Positions 1 to 10,822 of a stretch of 64,000 nucleotides of DNA are shown one piece after another. This DNA is from Anthoceros angustus. Lineage: Eukaryota; Streptophyta; Anthocerotopsida; Anthocerotales; Anthocerotaceae. The position numbers and the translations under genes are program-made. Below the pieces are notes generated by a model. That model searched no databases. It saw only the letters and a list, made by a program, of their open reading frames with translations, and was not told the DNA's origin. The stretch spans positions 682,001-746,000 of the forward strand of contig VJWM01000016.1 of the NCBI GenBank assembly GCA_010909165.1, read 5' to 3'. The first letter of the stretch is position 1. Every line of letters begins with the position of its first letter.

Positions 1-1904
1 TTTAAAGATCCTTACTTTGCGTCCGCTCAACTTTAACACACGCAATCGTCGTTTTGCGTCTAACTACTCATAACGTTCACCGAACAGGCCCGGTGTGGCC
101 AAACGTTTAAGGACCCGTTTGCGTCCGTATCGTTTCCGCACGTCACTCGTCCCTTAAGTCCGTTCCTCTCATCACTCTCACTACGCTCATCAACCTTGGA
201 AAAGAACGCAAGTGGCTACACAGTCCGGACCTCCTCCGTTGCTCAACCGGGCCTCTCCGTCCGGGCTCTGCACGCCCTCCCGGAGTTCCTCCGGCTCCGG
301 TCCCGTCGCTGGCCAGGCTGCTGCGAACACGGGTCCCGGTCGCTCTTCCTGCACACACCACGTTAGGGTCCGTCACGGGACCTTGATCGATCTCCGGGAG
401 TTGCACGTGACTCGGGACTCACGTTAACAAGAAGACACACAAGGTGCAAGCGGCATCAACACCAAGAGAAGATGATTTATTCCGAGCAGCCTCAGCCCTC
501 TTATACTACGCCCAAGTCGGCGTCTTTATTACACCTATGGTGGTGGCCACCAAGACGCTGTCGGCCGCCTACCATCCTATTCCTCCCCTCCTATCTCCTT
601 CGTCGGCGGTGGGCACAGGAAGGTCACAGGTTCCGTCTATTGGTGGTCCAATCTCCCGTCACGGCAGTTGCAGGCGCGCAATCGGATGATCCGCGAGGCG
701 GACCTTCCTCTTCCGGGAATCACAGCCGGGTTGGGCTCGGCGGTCGGCGACACCGTTACCACAACACCTTGGTGAGCAAGTTCCGATGGACAATGATCCC
801 TCTGACCCTCACTCTGTCCGGCTCGAATGTCAGCACTACGTGAAGTGCATGGCAAGTCTTGCTTACAAACGCTTGCGCGGGATGCCGGAGAACTCTATTT
901 GCATGTGAGAGCTAGCCGCTATGTACTCATTCTTGATTTGAACTTTCCAAGGATTCCAAGGGACTTAGCGATGCGAAATCTTAAGCTTCCCTCTTAGAGT
1001 ATATGTAACTACAATTCTTTCAAGGTTACTTCTGTCCATACTTGCATGCTAGCAGCTGGGAAATAACGTCATTGGGATCCAGTGGAAAGCCAAGACCAGT
1101 TGCACTAAGCACAAACCATTATTTTCTGCTCTTCCAGCAGTTGCAAGCGGACTTGAGGCTTGCAAGAACTAGACTTGAGGGGTGGGAGTTGAGCAATAAG
1201 CGGGCAAGCTTCCTCATCCGCATGTCGAGCAGCGAAGACTTGGGTCTTTCGTTTCCACCCTTGCCGTAAAAAACAACGGAGGTCAAAAGCGTGAAGCAAC
1301 GCTCACACTGCGGTCAAATCGTCCTGCGGTGAAGATGTGAACAGACTGGCAGACATTCCTCCTCCGTCCGTTTGAAGCAATGATTGCTCTCTCGACTTTG
1401 ACACAGGTGAAACATTTCCGTCGGGCCAGCCCGCTATTCAAGGTCACCATGTTCTCCACCCCAGGCGCTAATGGTCACTGTGCTCTTAATGCAAGCACGG
1501 AAACCGAAGCGCCAACTCACCATGGTGAGCATGTCACATCGCAGTGGTCATGCCATCGCTCTCATCCACTCTCCCGTTCGGCGCGACGGCATTTCGCGCG
1601 CCCATCGCTGCTTCACTAACCCTAATATAACGTATAATATAGCTATATCGTATGTACTCTATATTGTACCCATATGTCTACGTATTCCTGAACCCGTCTT
1701 TAGTTTGAAGAAGTGCAAACTCACGAAAGTGCCTATCCCCGCCATCGCGAGGCAGCTCAGGCGGCCGTGACAGAGCAAATAGAGAAGACAATCCCATAGA
1801 ACGTCGTCCCCCCCTGGCCCCCCAGTGGGTCCCCTCCCGGTAGGGCCACCGACTGACTGCTCCCCCAGCGTAAGTCGGAGGGGACTCCTCCTTGCTTCCT
1901 GAGT

Positions 1905-2070
1905 CCGGACCTCGGGGTCCGGTCTCGACTCCGGAGTCTGAACTTCGGGAGTCTGCCTTATTCCCTGAGTCCGGTCTGCCGGGTCCGGTCTCATCTCTGG
2001 GGTTCGGACCTCAGGGTCCGAACTTATTACCGGGGTCCGGTCCCCAAGCTCCGGACCCCTTATCTGCGGA
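1905..2070. repeat. degenerate CTCCGGGGTCCG-type minisatellite
   Basis: Imperfect repeats of roughly 25-30 bases built on ggtccg/gagtccgg words. On the minus strand they lie inside a 205-codon open frame (1659-2276), giving a Pro/Arg/Asp/Glu-rich peptide with recurring RTPE and RPDPE-like words. The frame is probably kept open by the repeat rather than by selection, and I do not call it a gene. Confidence 0.55.
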
Positions 2071-4726
2071 CCTCTTACTGCTAGGCCCTCATCCCTACCC
2101 ACCGACCCTTGTCTTGGGTCGGGTTGGCTTCCTCCTTCCGCGCCCCTTTCAGGGCCCCCGCCTCTATCCTCCCGAGCAGGTTGCGGTGGACTTACCCTGA
2201 GATCCGTTGTATTGGCCGCGTCCTGCTCCTCCTGAGGCTCTTCTCCCCCGCTGCCGTCGTCTCCAAACAGGGCCACTAGGGTCCCCGTGCTGTCCCCATG
2301 CCCTTCATCCCCTTGAGCCTTAGGGTCCGTCCATTTGTGGCGGGGGAGGCTTCAATGCCTTAAGGAGCTCGGCGTGGTAGTAGGCAAAATCCGAGTCAAT
2401 TCTTTGGATTGCCTCTTCCACATGTGCCGGAGCACCGATACTCCTTTCGCCATTGGTGCTCAGGCGTCTTTGTCGCTTCTTGGACCATCTCCCCTGAGTT
2501 TTTGGGCGGGCGAATCTCGAGGCCACAAGGGCCGCCTCGGTCACCTCACACAGCCTGTTGCTCACTTTGCTCCGGCTCCGTCGTTTCGCTCTGCCGGCTT
2601 ACACCGCCATGGCGCGCTCCCTTCCGCCTTCCTTGGCGGACCAGCTTCTTTTGCGTCCGGTGCTCGCTCCCGTTTATTACGGCGTTAGCTCGCCATCTCC
2701 CTCTCCAGACGGTCGGGCAACTCTGCCCGGTTTGCCAGGTCCTTCTCCATTTTGGCGGCGTCTGCTCCTGTTCCATCGCCTCCTGCTCCATCGCCTCTGG
2801 GCCGCTCTATCCTGCAGATTACCATTCCTCTCAATGGTAACTTGGGCTGCGACTCGAGGTCTCTTTGCGGTCTTCCATCTCCTTGTTGCTCCACCTCACG
2901 CATGGCGAGTGGAGATCCTCCATCTCCTTGTTGCGGGCTTCCTTCTCCTCGGCATGGTGGCCCTCCGCCTCCTGCTCCTTCTTGAGTTAGCGCTATCCTG
3001 CGTCTCCCTCCACGGTTCGATCACGCGATAGTGATCGCGGTCGATCTTAGCGGCTTCCGCCTCCTCGCCGCCTTCACACACCGCTTGACTTGGCTGGTCG
3101 GCCGGGCCGCCTCGGCCAGTCGCGAGCCTTCTGCCGCGGGCCTCCTCGCCTCTGCTGCGCTACCCTCTCCGCTGCAGGTCTTGACCGCTTGGGCCTCCTG
3201 CTCCTTGTTGCTCACCCGGTGAAGGAATTTAGTCGGTCTGTCGAATGGACGGACTTCCTTCGGCCTCCGGCGTTTCCCTTCTTGATGCGGCCGAGCTTAC
3301 GCCTTCCTCCTCGCCTCTGGGCCGCCTCCAAGCTGCTCTGGAGGAGCACCATCGCCTCTGGTGGCTTCTACTTCTGGGTCTTCTCGGCTGTCCATGAGAC
3401 CCCAGGCATACCGTCCATGGCGGTAGCAGGACCCGCCGTGTCTCTTCCACGGCCGCCACCGTGAGACCCCAAAAGTCCGTAGTGGGCGGGCATCTCACGG
3501 TCCGCCAAGGACCTCCACACACATGATCGGAGCAAGTCGGTGGGTTCTCGGACCTAATCGGGCCCCTTAGGTCACGATTGAGTCGGAGCTTCACCTCCTT
3601 GGCCCTCTTGGCATGATTCCTTATTCGCCCTCTTCGTCACAGGGCTCGGAGGGTGAGGGGTTCGAGCCGACCCCTTGCCTCTCCCGGTCGGCAGCAGGGG
3701 GCTCAGTGGGGTTCTTGCGGTGACCCCTGCTCCTTGGGCGTCCCTTTACGCTCTTCTCACCGCCTCTTCAGCCTCTTGCCACTCCGTGGGCGGGGGAGAG
3801 AGCACCGCTGAGGTCTGCGTTGGTGGGTGCACCGTCTTCCGCCTCTTCGGTGCCCGGCGAGTTCGTCGGGGCTCCTCTGCTGCCGTTGTGGTGGTGGGTG
3901 GCACCGTCTTCCGCCTCCTCCGCCTCCTCCGCCGCCTCGTGAGGGGCACCAGAGGAGGAAGCGGGGATATCTTCCACACTTCCCTAGGTGGTGAGGGGTC
4001 CGTTCAGACGTATGGAGTCGGTATCCCTTCGATCGTCCTCCTCCGGACCCGTTTGGCCCTAGGGGTCGGGCCTCTACCTCAGGCGCCTTTGCGCTCTCAG
4101 TAGGGCCGCCAACCCTTTCCGGGCGCCGCTCTACCTCCCCATCCTTGAGGAGTTTGTAATGTCCCCATACATGGATCGGTATGGGGATAGTCCGGACGGT
4201 GGCTTCGCTCCTCGGCTTGCGGGCCTCTGGTGAACTGGCGAAGATGATCCTTCCCGTCCGCCTCTTGCCCAGCGCAGCGCATGCGGGAACACCACAAATT
4301 ATCACCAAGGTGATCCACCTTGGTGAGCAAGTTCGATGGACAATGATCCAGACTCGCCTCAACCTCCTCCGGAGGTTCTTGGACGAACCTCCTTGGCCCT
4401 CTTGGCCGCCAACCCTTTCCGCCTTATTTTACTATTCGGACCTAATCGCCCTTGCGCCTCTATCTTTCCCTCGCCTTGAGGGCTGCGGGACTCGCCCCAA
4501 CCTCCTCCGTTGGGCGGTTGTAAGCCGCCCTCGGGACCTCAAGGTCCATCTCACAGGATCCTCCGGAGGTTCTTGGACGAACCTCCTTGTTGGCCGCCAA
4601 CATCTTCCGGCGAACTCCGGACGGTGACCTTGTCAAGCGTCGAACTGACTGGAACACGTCTAAGTGCCATTCTTGACTAATCCTCCGCCTCCTCCGGCCA
4701 TGGCCCAAAGTCCGGATAGCGCCGAG

Positions 4727-5085
4727 TTACAATGTTGCGCTCTACCGGGTTCCATGGCTCCCATACCTCCATGACCTTTTGGGTCCCATCGCCTTCTTCT
4801 CCTTTCGTGGTGGTGATTGCACAGGGCGGCGCAGTCGCCCTCTTGGCGTTCGTTGCTCCAACCTCAGCGGTGAGCGGCGTGAAGATGCTGGCGTTCAAAG
4901 AGATAGCGCCGGTTACAATGTTGCGCTCTACCGGGTTCCATGGCTCCCATACCTCCATGACCTTTTGGGTCCCATCGCCTTCTTCTCCTTTCGCCTTGAG
5001 GGCTGCGGGACTCGCCCTCTTGTGCGTTTGCTCCAACCTCAGCGGTGAGCGGCGAGATGCTGGCGTTCAAAGAGATAGCGCGGGC
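4727..5085. repeat. tandem duplication, about 180-bp unit, two copies
   Basis: The segment beginning ttacaatgttgcgctctacc at 4727 recurs at 4913 (offset 186). The segment beginning tcagcggtgagcggcg at 4864 recurs at 5039 (offset 175). The copies are nearly identical except for small indels and an extra block in the second copy that resembles 4475-4500. This is a local duplication followed by divergence. Confidence 0.8.
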
Positions 5086-5381
5086 GGGTTGCGGAGGCTG
5101 CGGTGTCTCGAGGTCGCGGAGAATGACCCTCCTCGTCGCCCACCTTGGAAATGCCGGAGGTGCCTCTTCCCTATCCGAATCGCGAGGTCTGCATAGCTTA
5201 CTCTGACCTTACGCCGCGTGCCTGCGGCCTTGCTGCCGCCTCCAGCGGGCGTGAATACCGCTATAACGGCCTCGGCAAGGCTACTGTCGCTGCTGCATGC
5301 CCGACCTCCACTCAGGGCCGTCCACGTGGCGCCGCTCGGTCTATCCTCACGACTCAACTTCTAAATTACTTTCCCTGGCGT

Positions 5382-5495
5382 ACTTATCCTGTTTTGACCC
5401 GGAGTGGGGTCCGGACTTATCCTGCTTTTGACCCGGAGTGGGGTCCGGACTTATCCTGCTTTTGACCCGGAGTGGGGTCCGGACTTATCCGTTAC
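5382..5495. repeat. tandem repeat, 33-34-bp unit, three copies
   Basis: Units starting with acttatcctg begin at 5382, 5415 and 5449, with a truncated fourth at 5483. Each contains the word cccggagtggggtccggac. Copies are almost identical, so the array is young compared with its surroundings. Confidence 0.9.
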
Positions 5496-5684
5496 CTACT
5501 CCGAAGTCCGGAGTATACTCCGGAGCCCAGTCCGGAGCACCATTCGTGCTTATTCCTCCCTTTCCGCCTTATTTTACTATTCGGACCTACGAAAAAAACA
5601 AAACCCCACTTATTTCCTAACCCCCAAGGGAAGTCCGTAGCCCACAAGCGAGAAACAAGGTACGATGTTGTTTGAAAAATTCGA

Positions 5685-5798
5685 GTGCGCCGGTATATCG
5701 GCGCATCTGGGAAAGGGTCATGGCCAAGTGCGCTAGTATACCGGCGCACTCAGGTTGGGTCGTGGCCAAGTGCACCGGTATACCGGTGCACTTGGCCA
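5685..5798. repeat. short tandem palindromes ending in a perfect 36-bp palindrome
   Basis: Three spaced, related units (about 5686, 5726 and 5768) each contain a near-palindrome with a GGTATACC-like centre flanked by gtgc/gcac arms. The last extends to a perfect palindrome from 5763 to 5798 with arms of 18 bases and no spacer. It can form a cruciform, or a hairpin if transcribed. It lies just upstream of the broken DUF7869 frame. Confidence 0.85.
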
Positions 5799-5820
5799 GT
5801 TGCGTTGTTCCTCGGTTCGG

Positions 5821-7655
5821 TGAGTGTGCAGAAGAATATGAATCCGATTTGCGAAACCACAGAGAGCATTTAAAAGCAGAGAGGGAAAAGTGCATGAAGC
5901 ATCGGGTCAAGTGTTATGCAAACCCCGCACGGTATATCGGACTCTCTATAGACGGCATGGACCACAGAAAATACAGCTTCCATATTTCATGCATCTTCCA
6001 AAGAATATGGCAGACACTTCGCTTCTTGACATCCATGTTGTTGGCTGTCTTGTGTACAACTATACTATGTCAGCAAAATTGTTCATCGAGTTTGGAAATA
6101 TCAGGAACGACGCAACGACAGTAATCATACAACATGTTATATTGAATTACGAAGGTTTACTTCCGAAGGTGTTGTATTTGCAACTGGACAACACAGCACG
6201 TGAAAATAAAAACGCTCTGCTGTTCGCCTACCTTAACATGTTGGTGTCATTGCGAGTCTTTGAGAAGATCAAGGTAGGCTTCCTCCTTGTTGGGCACACC
6301 CATGATCAGGTAGACCAAATGTTCTCCAGATTTTCGACTGTGCTAAGGCAGAAGGAGGCTTTTACCTTGCCCAAACTCACCTCTGTGTTGGAAAGTGCTT
6401 ATACGCCAAACCCACAGATTGTATTGGTACCTGAAGTCCCTGATTTTAGAAGATATGTTTGGCCCATCCCTAATGGTAGGGCTGGCTACCAACGGGTAGC
6501 CGCTGTGCATCAGTTGCACAACATCTCTTTTCAGCATCAGTTCAAAATAACTCGAGAGGAGAGGGAGGAACGCGGTTTCATTACGGTGATGCGAGGTAAA
6601 CAATATTCAACTGATAATTACTGGTCCACCAATGAAGGCCTCGAGTTCTTGAAGCATGTGCAAGGACCAATTTTCTTTGCCCTCTGATGTCTTTGGAAGT
6701 AAGGAGCAAAAAAGCACATGCTGAAGGAAGAGATGCTGAAAGGTCGTTGTCAGTTATCCGGGCCAAATTGGAGGAGAAATTAAAAGACATTTTGGGCGAC
6801 GGCGAAGGTGTATGGTGCAAATCGTTTTGGGAAGAACAAGAGGGCATTGTGGAAAGGATAAATTCAGGGTCCCTACTGGAATTGAAGAATGCTTGGCGAT
6901 GGTATAATTGAGAAGAAGCAGAGATCCTGCAGCGTCCTATTTATGTTCCGGATGTTGAAGTCCTTCCTCATCCATTGCTGCGAGAAGTGCCTAGACGAGA
7001 CATGTATGTAGGAACCTATTGGAACGACGGGCGAAGGTGTATGGTGCAAATCGTTTTGGGAAGAACAAGAGGGCATTGTGGAAAGGATAAATTCAGGGTC
7101 CCTACTGGAATTGAAGAATGCTTGGCGATGGTATAATCGAGAAGAAGCGAGATCCCGCGTCTATTTACATTCGGATGTTGAAGTCCTTCCTCATCCATTG
7201 CTGCGAGAAGTGCCTAGACGAGACATGTATGTAGGAACCTATTGGAACGACGGTTTCCGACGAAGAGAGCAAGAGAGGTTAAATGGTGATATTTCGAAGA
7301 TTGCGGCCGGAAATATGATAGCAGTCCCTTGCGAAAATGATGCAGCCAATCGTCCTTTCTGGATTGCAAAGGTGCTTCACATAGATTTCGAGTGCGAATC
7401 ACCTTTCATGAAAGTAATTCACTGGTGGGTGACACAGAACACAGACGCTTTCGAAGGAAGGTACATGGAAGAGATGATATTGCCAGACGAAGTGCTTTTA
7501 GGGCATGGTACAAGGCGTTGCAGGCGAGCACTAGAAGGTCGAAGAAGAATGTGCAGATGCTGATAATTGCTGACACATTTGTTTTGGCCTATGGGTTTGA
7601 ACTAACTCGAACTAAACAGCTGAAGGCCCAAACACGTTCAATCATCAGGTGAAAC
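5821..7655 (+). pseudogene. DUF7869-domain protein, frameshifted and partly duplicated
   Basis: The frame starting around 5821 gives a charged stretch ending in LSIDGMDHRK. The homologous frame then shifts by one near 5960-5967 and continues as IQLPYFMHLPKN. It next shows the family hallmark LQLDNTARENKN and VGHTHDQVDQMFSRFS (about 6175-6335), which I recognise as DUF7869, a domain widespread in repeat-borne eukaryotic genes with an RNase-H-like look. The frame stops at 6687. A downstream part (7078-7563) carries the family's C-terminal half, with another frame change near 7500 before the ending VLAYGFELTRTKQLKAQT. With at least two frameshifts and an internal duplication it is not a working gene. 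It was probably carried by a transposable element. Confidence 0.8.
6802..7255 (+). repeat. 229-bp tandem duplication inside the DUF7869 remnant
   Basis: The sequence from 6802 (gcgaaggtgtatggtgcaaa) recurs from 7031, offset 229, and runs to about 7255. The first copy differs mainly by single-base insertions clustered at 6905-6955, which destroy its frame; the second copy stays open. See the finding on a possible assembly cause. Confidence 0.85.
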
Positions 7656-8008
7656 CTTATGACGCTCCGCTCCGTGCAAGAAAATGTGCCAATGGAGGAG
7701 AACCAAGGCCGTGGAAGGGCGAACAACGACGACGATCATGTGGCTATTGAAGACGACACTTAGTACCGTCTAGGAGGCCTTATGAGTAGGATGAGGCCAC
7801 GTTTTCATTGTAGTTGAAGAATTACATGAATCTTGCATTTCTCAAAGAACATGGTTTAAATGCTAGACAATGAATGAAGATCATTTGTGTTTTATTAAAT
7901 ATGGACAATGGGTTTTTGACAAGGTAGCAAGATGATTAGGGTGGTGCGTTTGCATACCGGTGCTAGTGCGCATTTGCATCGCAGAACTTGCGGTTACGAC
8001 TATGCATG

Positions 8009-8116
8009 CAGAGTGATGGAGCTACCGAGCGTGCAAATCGGGTCTTGGAGGCCATGCTACATGCGTATACTAGATTGCAGCAGGATCAATGGGCTTCCTA
8101 CCTCCACTTTAAAGTG
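8009..8116 (+). pseudogene. Ty3-type retrotransposon integrase fragment
   Basis: A short stretch translates to SDGATERANRVLEAMLHAY followed by TRLQQDQWASYL. This matches the C-terminal end of the integrase catalytic core of Ty3-type retrotransposons, where a (S/T)DGQTERxNRxLE motif carries the catalytic glutamate and a DWxxxL segment follows. Nothing else of the polyprotein is recognisable nearby, and sequence on both sides is AT-rich and non-coding. It is a small relic. Confidence 0.75.
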
Positions 8117-8127
8117 GAGGAGGGCAG

Positions 8128-8605
8128 CCTATGTTACAGTCGTTGTTGCAATTTTATGTTACACTTCCAAATTGCAACAAGCTATGTAGGCTTGGTATTA
8201 AGTTTGACACTATTCCCTTCTCATTTTGTCACCATCTTAACACGAACGACTCTCTCCTCATCACCTCACCCTCCTAAGTACACCTCTCTCTCACAAGCAT
8301 TGTTTATGATTTCAAACATATACTATGCAAACACCTTATATTCAGTCCTTTGTTACAATTTCATGTAACACTTTCCATTTGGAACACTCATTAAGTTAGT
8401 TGGCTTGGTGTTAAGTTTGTGATAATCTTCTCCACCTTCTCTCACCATCTTAACAACATGCAAGTGGTATGTTGACCTTACACCTCACCATTAAGAGCTT
8501 AGCATTAAGTTTGTTGGCTTGGTGTTAAGTTTGTGATTTTCTTCTCCACCTTCTCTCACCATCTTAACAACTCCTTTGGTCTCTCCTTTCACCTCACACT
8601 CCTAG
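8128..8605. repeat. diverged direct repeats, about 110-bp unit
   Basis: Segments containing ggcttggtgttaagtttgtg followed by cttctccaccttctctcacc occur at about 8401-8456 and 8516-8572. A more diverged relative lies near 8187-8237, and a flanking tgttacaattt...tgtaacac word appears near 8150 and 8350. No coding capacity is visible. Confidence 0.65.
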
Positions 8606-9043
8606 TTAATGCTCGATGACACCCATTTCATAATTTTTCCCTCGTTGTGTTGCAACATGTGTTCCCCTATCACGCTACTATTTTATTCTTCCCTCTTGCT
8701 TTTCCTACATGATGACAAGAACTCTATCTCTCTCCCTGTGGTTGTCATTCTCTTTCCATTTTGCCTCCTTTGCATAGCTATGCATTTATAATCTACCTTC
8801 CCTCTTCAATGCACCCTTATGTCCACATCTGGTTTTGTTTTTAAGCTCCATATACACAATTGAAAACTCTTATTTTTACCTGATTATGTATAGTAGGATT
8901 CTAGATTATTTATATGTCTATCTATATATACGGTTTGCAGGCCCACTTGTTGTGTATATATATATATATATATGATAAATATGTATTTATGTATGTATAT
9001 ATATGTATTTATACTTGTAACCTAAACATAATATTATTTACCT
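8606..9043. other. AT-rich non-coding stretch with a TA microsatellite
   Basis: There are no supported genes. A (TA)n-like tract lies at 8956-9005, with scattered ATATGTAT words. The ORF at 8609-8791 is hydrophobic low-complexity and unsupported. Confidence 0.6.
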
Positions 9044-9077
9044 ATGTCTAAGTTCGTGGGGGCGAGGCTCACTCTGC

Positions 9078-9580
9078 GTTCGGAGGCAAGGAGGAGGAGG
9101 GGGACAGGAGGAGGAGAAAGAGGAGGAGAGGAGGAGAGGAGGAGAGGAGGAGAGGAGGAGAGGAGGAGAGGAGGAGAGGAGGAGAGGAGGAGGAGGAGAG
9201 GAGGAGGAGGAGAGGAGGAGAGGAGGAGAGGAGAGAGGAGAGGAAGAGAGGAGGAGAGGAGGAGAGGAGGAGAGGAGGAGAGGAGGAGAGGAGGAGAGGA
9301 GGAGAGGAGGAGAGGAGGAGAGGAGGAGAGGAGGAGAGGAGGAGAGGAGGAGAGGAGGAGAGGAGGAGAGGCAAGGAGGAAAAGGGGGAGAGGGATCTAA
9401 GTTAGAGGAGGAGGAGGAGTAGGAAGGGGAGGAGGAGGAGGAGAGGGAGGGCGAGAGGGAAGGAGGAGGAGGGGGAAAGCGAAAGGACAGGAGGGGGAGA
9501 TTATAAGGAGGAGGAGGGGAAGATGGAAAAGAAAAGGAGCAAGAGGAGGGGGAGAGGGGAAGGAAGAGGAGGGGGAGGCC
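9078..9580 (+). repeat. long (GGAGA)n/(GGA)n purine minisatellite
   Basis: Almost 300 bases (9078-9370) consist of GGAGA-type units with no pyrimidine on the plus strand, followed by a more degenerate purine-rich tail to about 9580. Such homopurine tracts can form triplex (H-) DNA. All open frames across it are repeat artefacts (poly Arg/Gly/Glu or poly Leu/Ser/Pro). Confidence 0.95.
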
Positions 9581-10063
9581 AAGACCTGTTCCGATACTGT
9601 GATTTCCTGTCAAATTTTCAGTTGTTGCGTAACTAGCTAATAGTGATCAACAGTTACCTCACAGTGATGCGTCACAATAAGGTGTTAGGTGGGACAGTAT
9701 CTTCTTGGGCGCCATGGCAGGAAGCCGATGGCTATTGGTGACGTGGGAAGGACAAACCACAAGCCGGCATGCTATAAAGTAGGGGTATAAAGGGCCGTCG
9801 ATATTTACACATATAGTAAATACAAAGTATCGTATCATGAATATGTACAGACTAGTGTACGTATGTAATACGCATAATATATCAACTTATTTTATATGAA
9901 ATTGAATACGCCCGTATAGCACTTACAATAATATAGTACATTTATCACCGTAGACTACATACATATAGTATAAGGATGTATTGATACAGGTATTTATATA
10001 TGGTCGTATTGATGGGCGTATCGGTGGTAACTACCAAGTAAAACGTGGTATTCCAAAGGGCAA
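9581..10063. other. non-coding stretch
   Basis: I see no gene. Sequence is mixed to AT-rich with ATATAGTA-like words near 9800-10000. The minus-strand frame entering from the right is the out-of-domain tail of the reverse-transcriptase remnant. Confidence 0.5.
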
Positions 10064-10334
10064 AGGCAGTCCTGGATAGAGCCCTGTAGTGAGCAAGGGC
10101 AAAGAGAGCACCTCCAAGAGGGTCATCTTGCCTAATCCCCGTGGCCGATTCCAAAATAGAGACACCATACCCTGAGGTACGATTCTTGTTCTGATAATAG
10201 AGGTTAGAAGACTTGCCATAAAAACAACGAACAAATAGGATAAGGCTCACCAAGATGCCATCTGCATCCCCATAACTAGCTGCACCACCCCTATAACGCT
10301 GCAAGCACCAACAAGGGAGAAGCAAAAGTAGCAA
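10064..10334 (-). pseudogene. LINE-type reverse transcriptase fragment
   Basis: The minus frame reads FYGKSSNLYYQNKN, then SATGIRQDDPLGGALFALAH and YRALSRTAFALW. This is the region of non-LTR reverse transcriptases with the RQGDPLG motif (here RQDDPLG, with Asp in place of Gly) that precedes the catalytic YADD box. No YADD box follows: the frame runs into AT-rich sequence. Upstream on the minus strand (to about 10495) there is an open but unrecognised frame. It is a truncated, decayed LINE. Confidence 0.75.
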
Positions 10335-10621
10335 CAGGCTGCCTCATCCCGAGAGTCCCATGCAAGACGGTCCAAGGGAAGATGGAACACAAGACAGGCC
10401 TCATCATGAAGATGCCTGGGAAGCCTACGAAATACATGGAGGCTTCGGAAGTGAGTCTCAAACATCCCTAGAATGTGATCCAAGTCAGTCTGCAATCATT
10501 TCTACGATGATAGAAAAACCCATGGAAGAATTACATTGCGTGAAGATAGGTGCCTTTGATGTAAAGCGGGTGAAGGCCCCTAGGAGGCTTGTGAAGCAAA
10601 ACGAGCAGAATTGTTTTTTTA

Positions 10622-10822
10622 GAATTTTATTTAAGTCCACTAAGGACGGATTTCCGTCATGGGACTTGGTACTTAACTTGTACCATGGTGTGCCTAAGCT
10701 ACTTGCACCAAGGGCATCCACTCCCTTTAGGAACCCCATTTAAGTACCGATCCAAGCTCAGGATGCTTAATCACGGCGCTCTTATAAATGTGTGTCCATT
10801 TGGCCTAGGCCATTTGGTCACA
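10622..10822 (+). repeat. dispersed hairpin-ended repeat, copy A
   Basis: Begins gaattttatttaagtccact and ends in a near-palindromic ccatttggcctaggccattt. It is closely similar to the inverted copy at 43413-43674 and the direct copy at 44117-44322, with partial relatives at 28378-28487 and 50472-50612. It has a small internal hairpin (gacgga-tt-tccgtc). The overlapping ORF at 10360-10743 is not credible as a gene because it runs into this repeat. Confidence 0.85.

Larger units (their letters stand above)
1..5650. other. repeat-rich degenerate region without a convincing gene
   Basis: No reading frame here gives a protein I recognise. Minus-strand frames between about 1660 and 3600 are highly charged (Glu, Arg, Ala, Gln rich) but broken every 60-200 codons. 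This would fit the decayed gag-like or coiled-coil part of a retroelement, but no protease, reverse transcriptase or integrase motif is visible. Short blocks recur in shuffled order: a block at about 770-805 returns at 4313-4348; one at 4353-4395 returns at 4560-4590; one at 4413-4445 returns near 5560-5590; one at 4475-4500 returns near 4990. I read the region as old nested repeats. Confidence 0.5.

Noticed and set aside
1659-2276. 205-codon minus-strand frame with RTPE/RPDPE words
   Set aside because: The repetitive middle coincides with a DNA minisatellite and the flanks have no motif; recorded only as a repeat.
9038-9613. Ser/Pro/Leu-rich minus-strand frame of 191 codons and Arg/Glu/Gly-rich plus frames
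   Set aside because: They are produced by the (GGAGA)n tract, not by coding selection.
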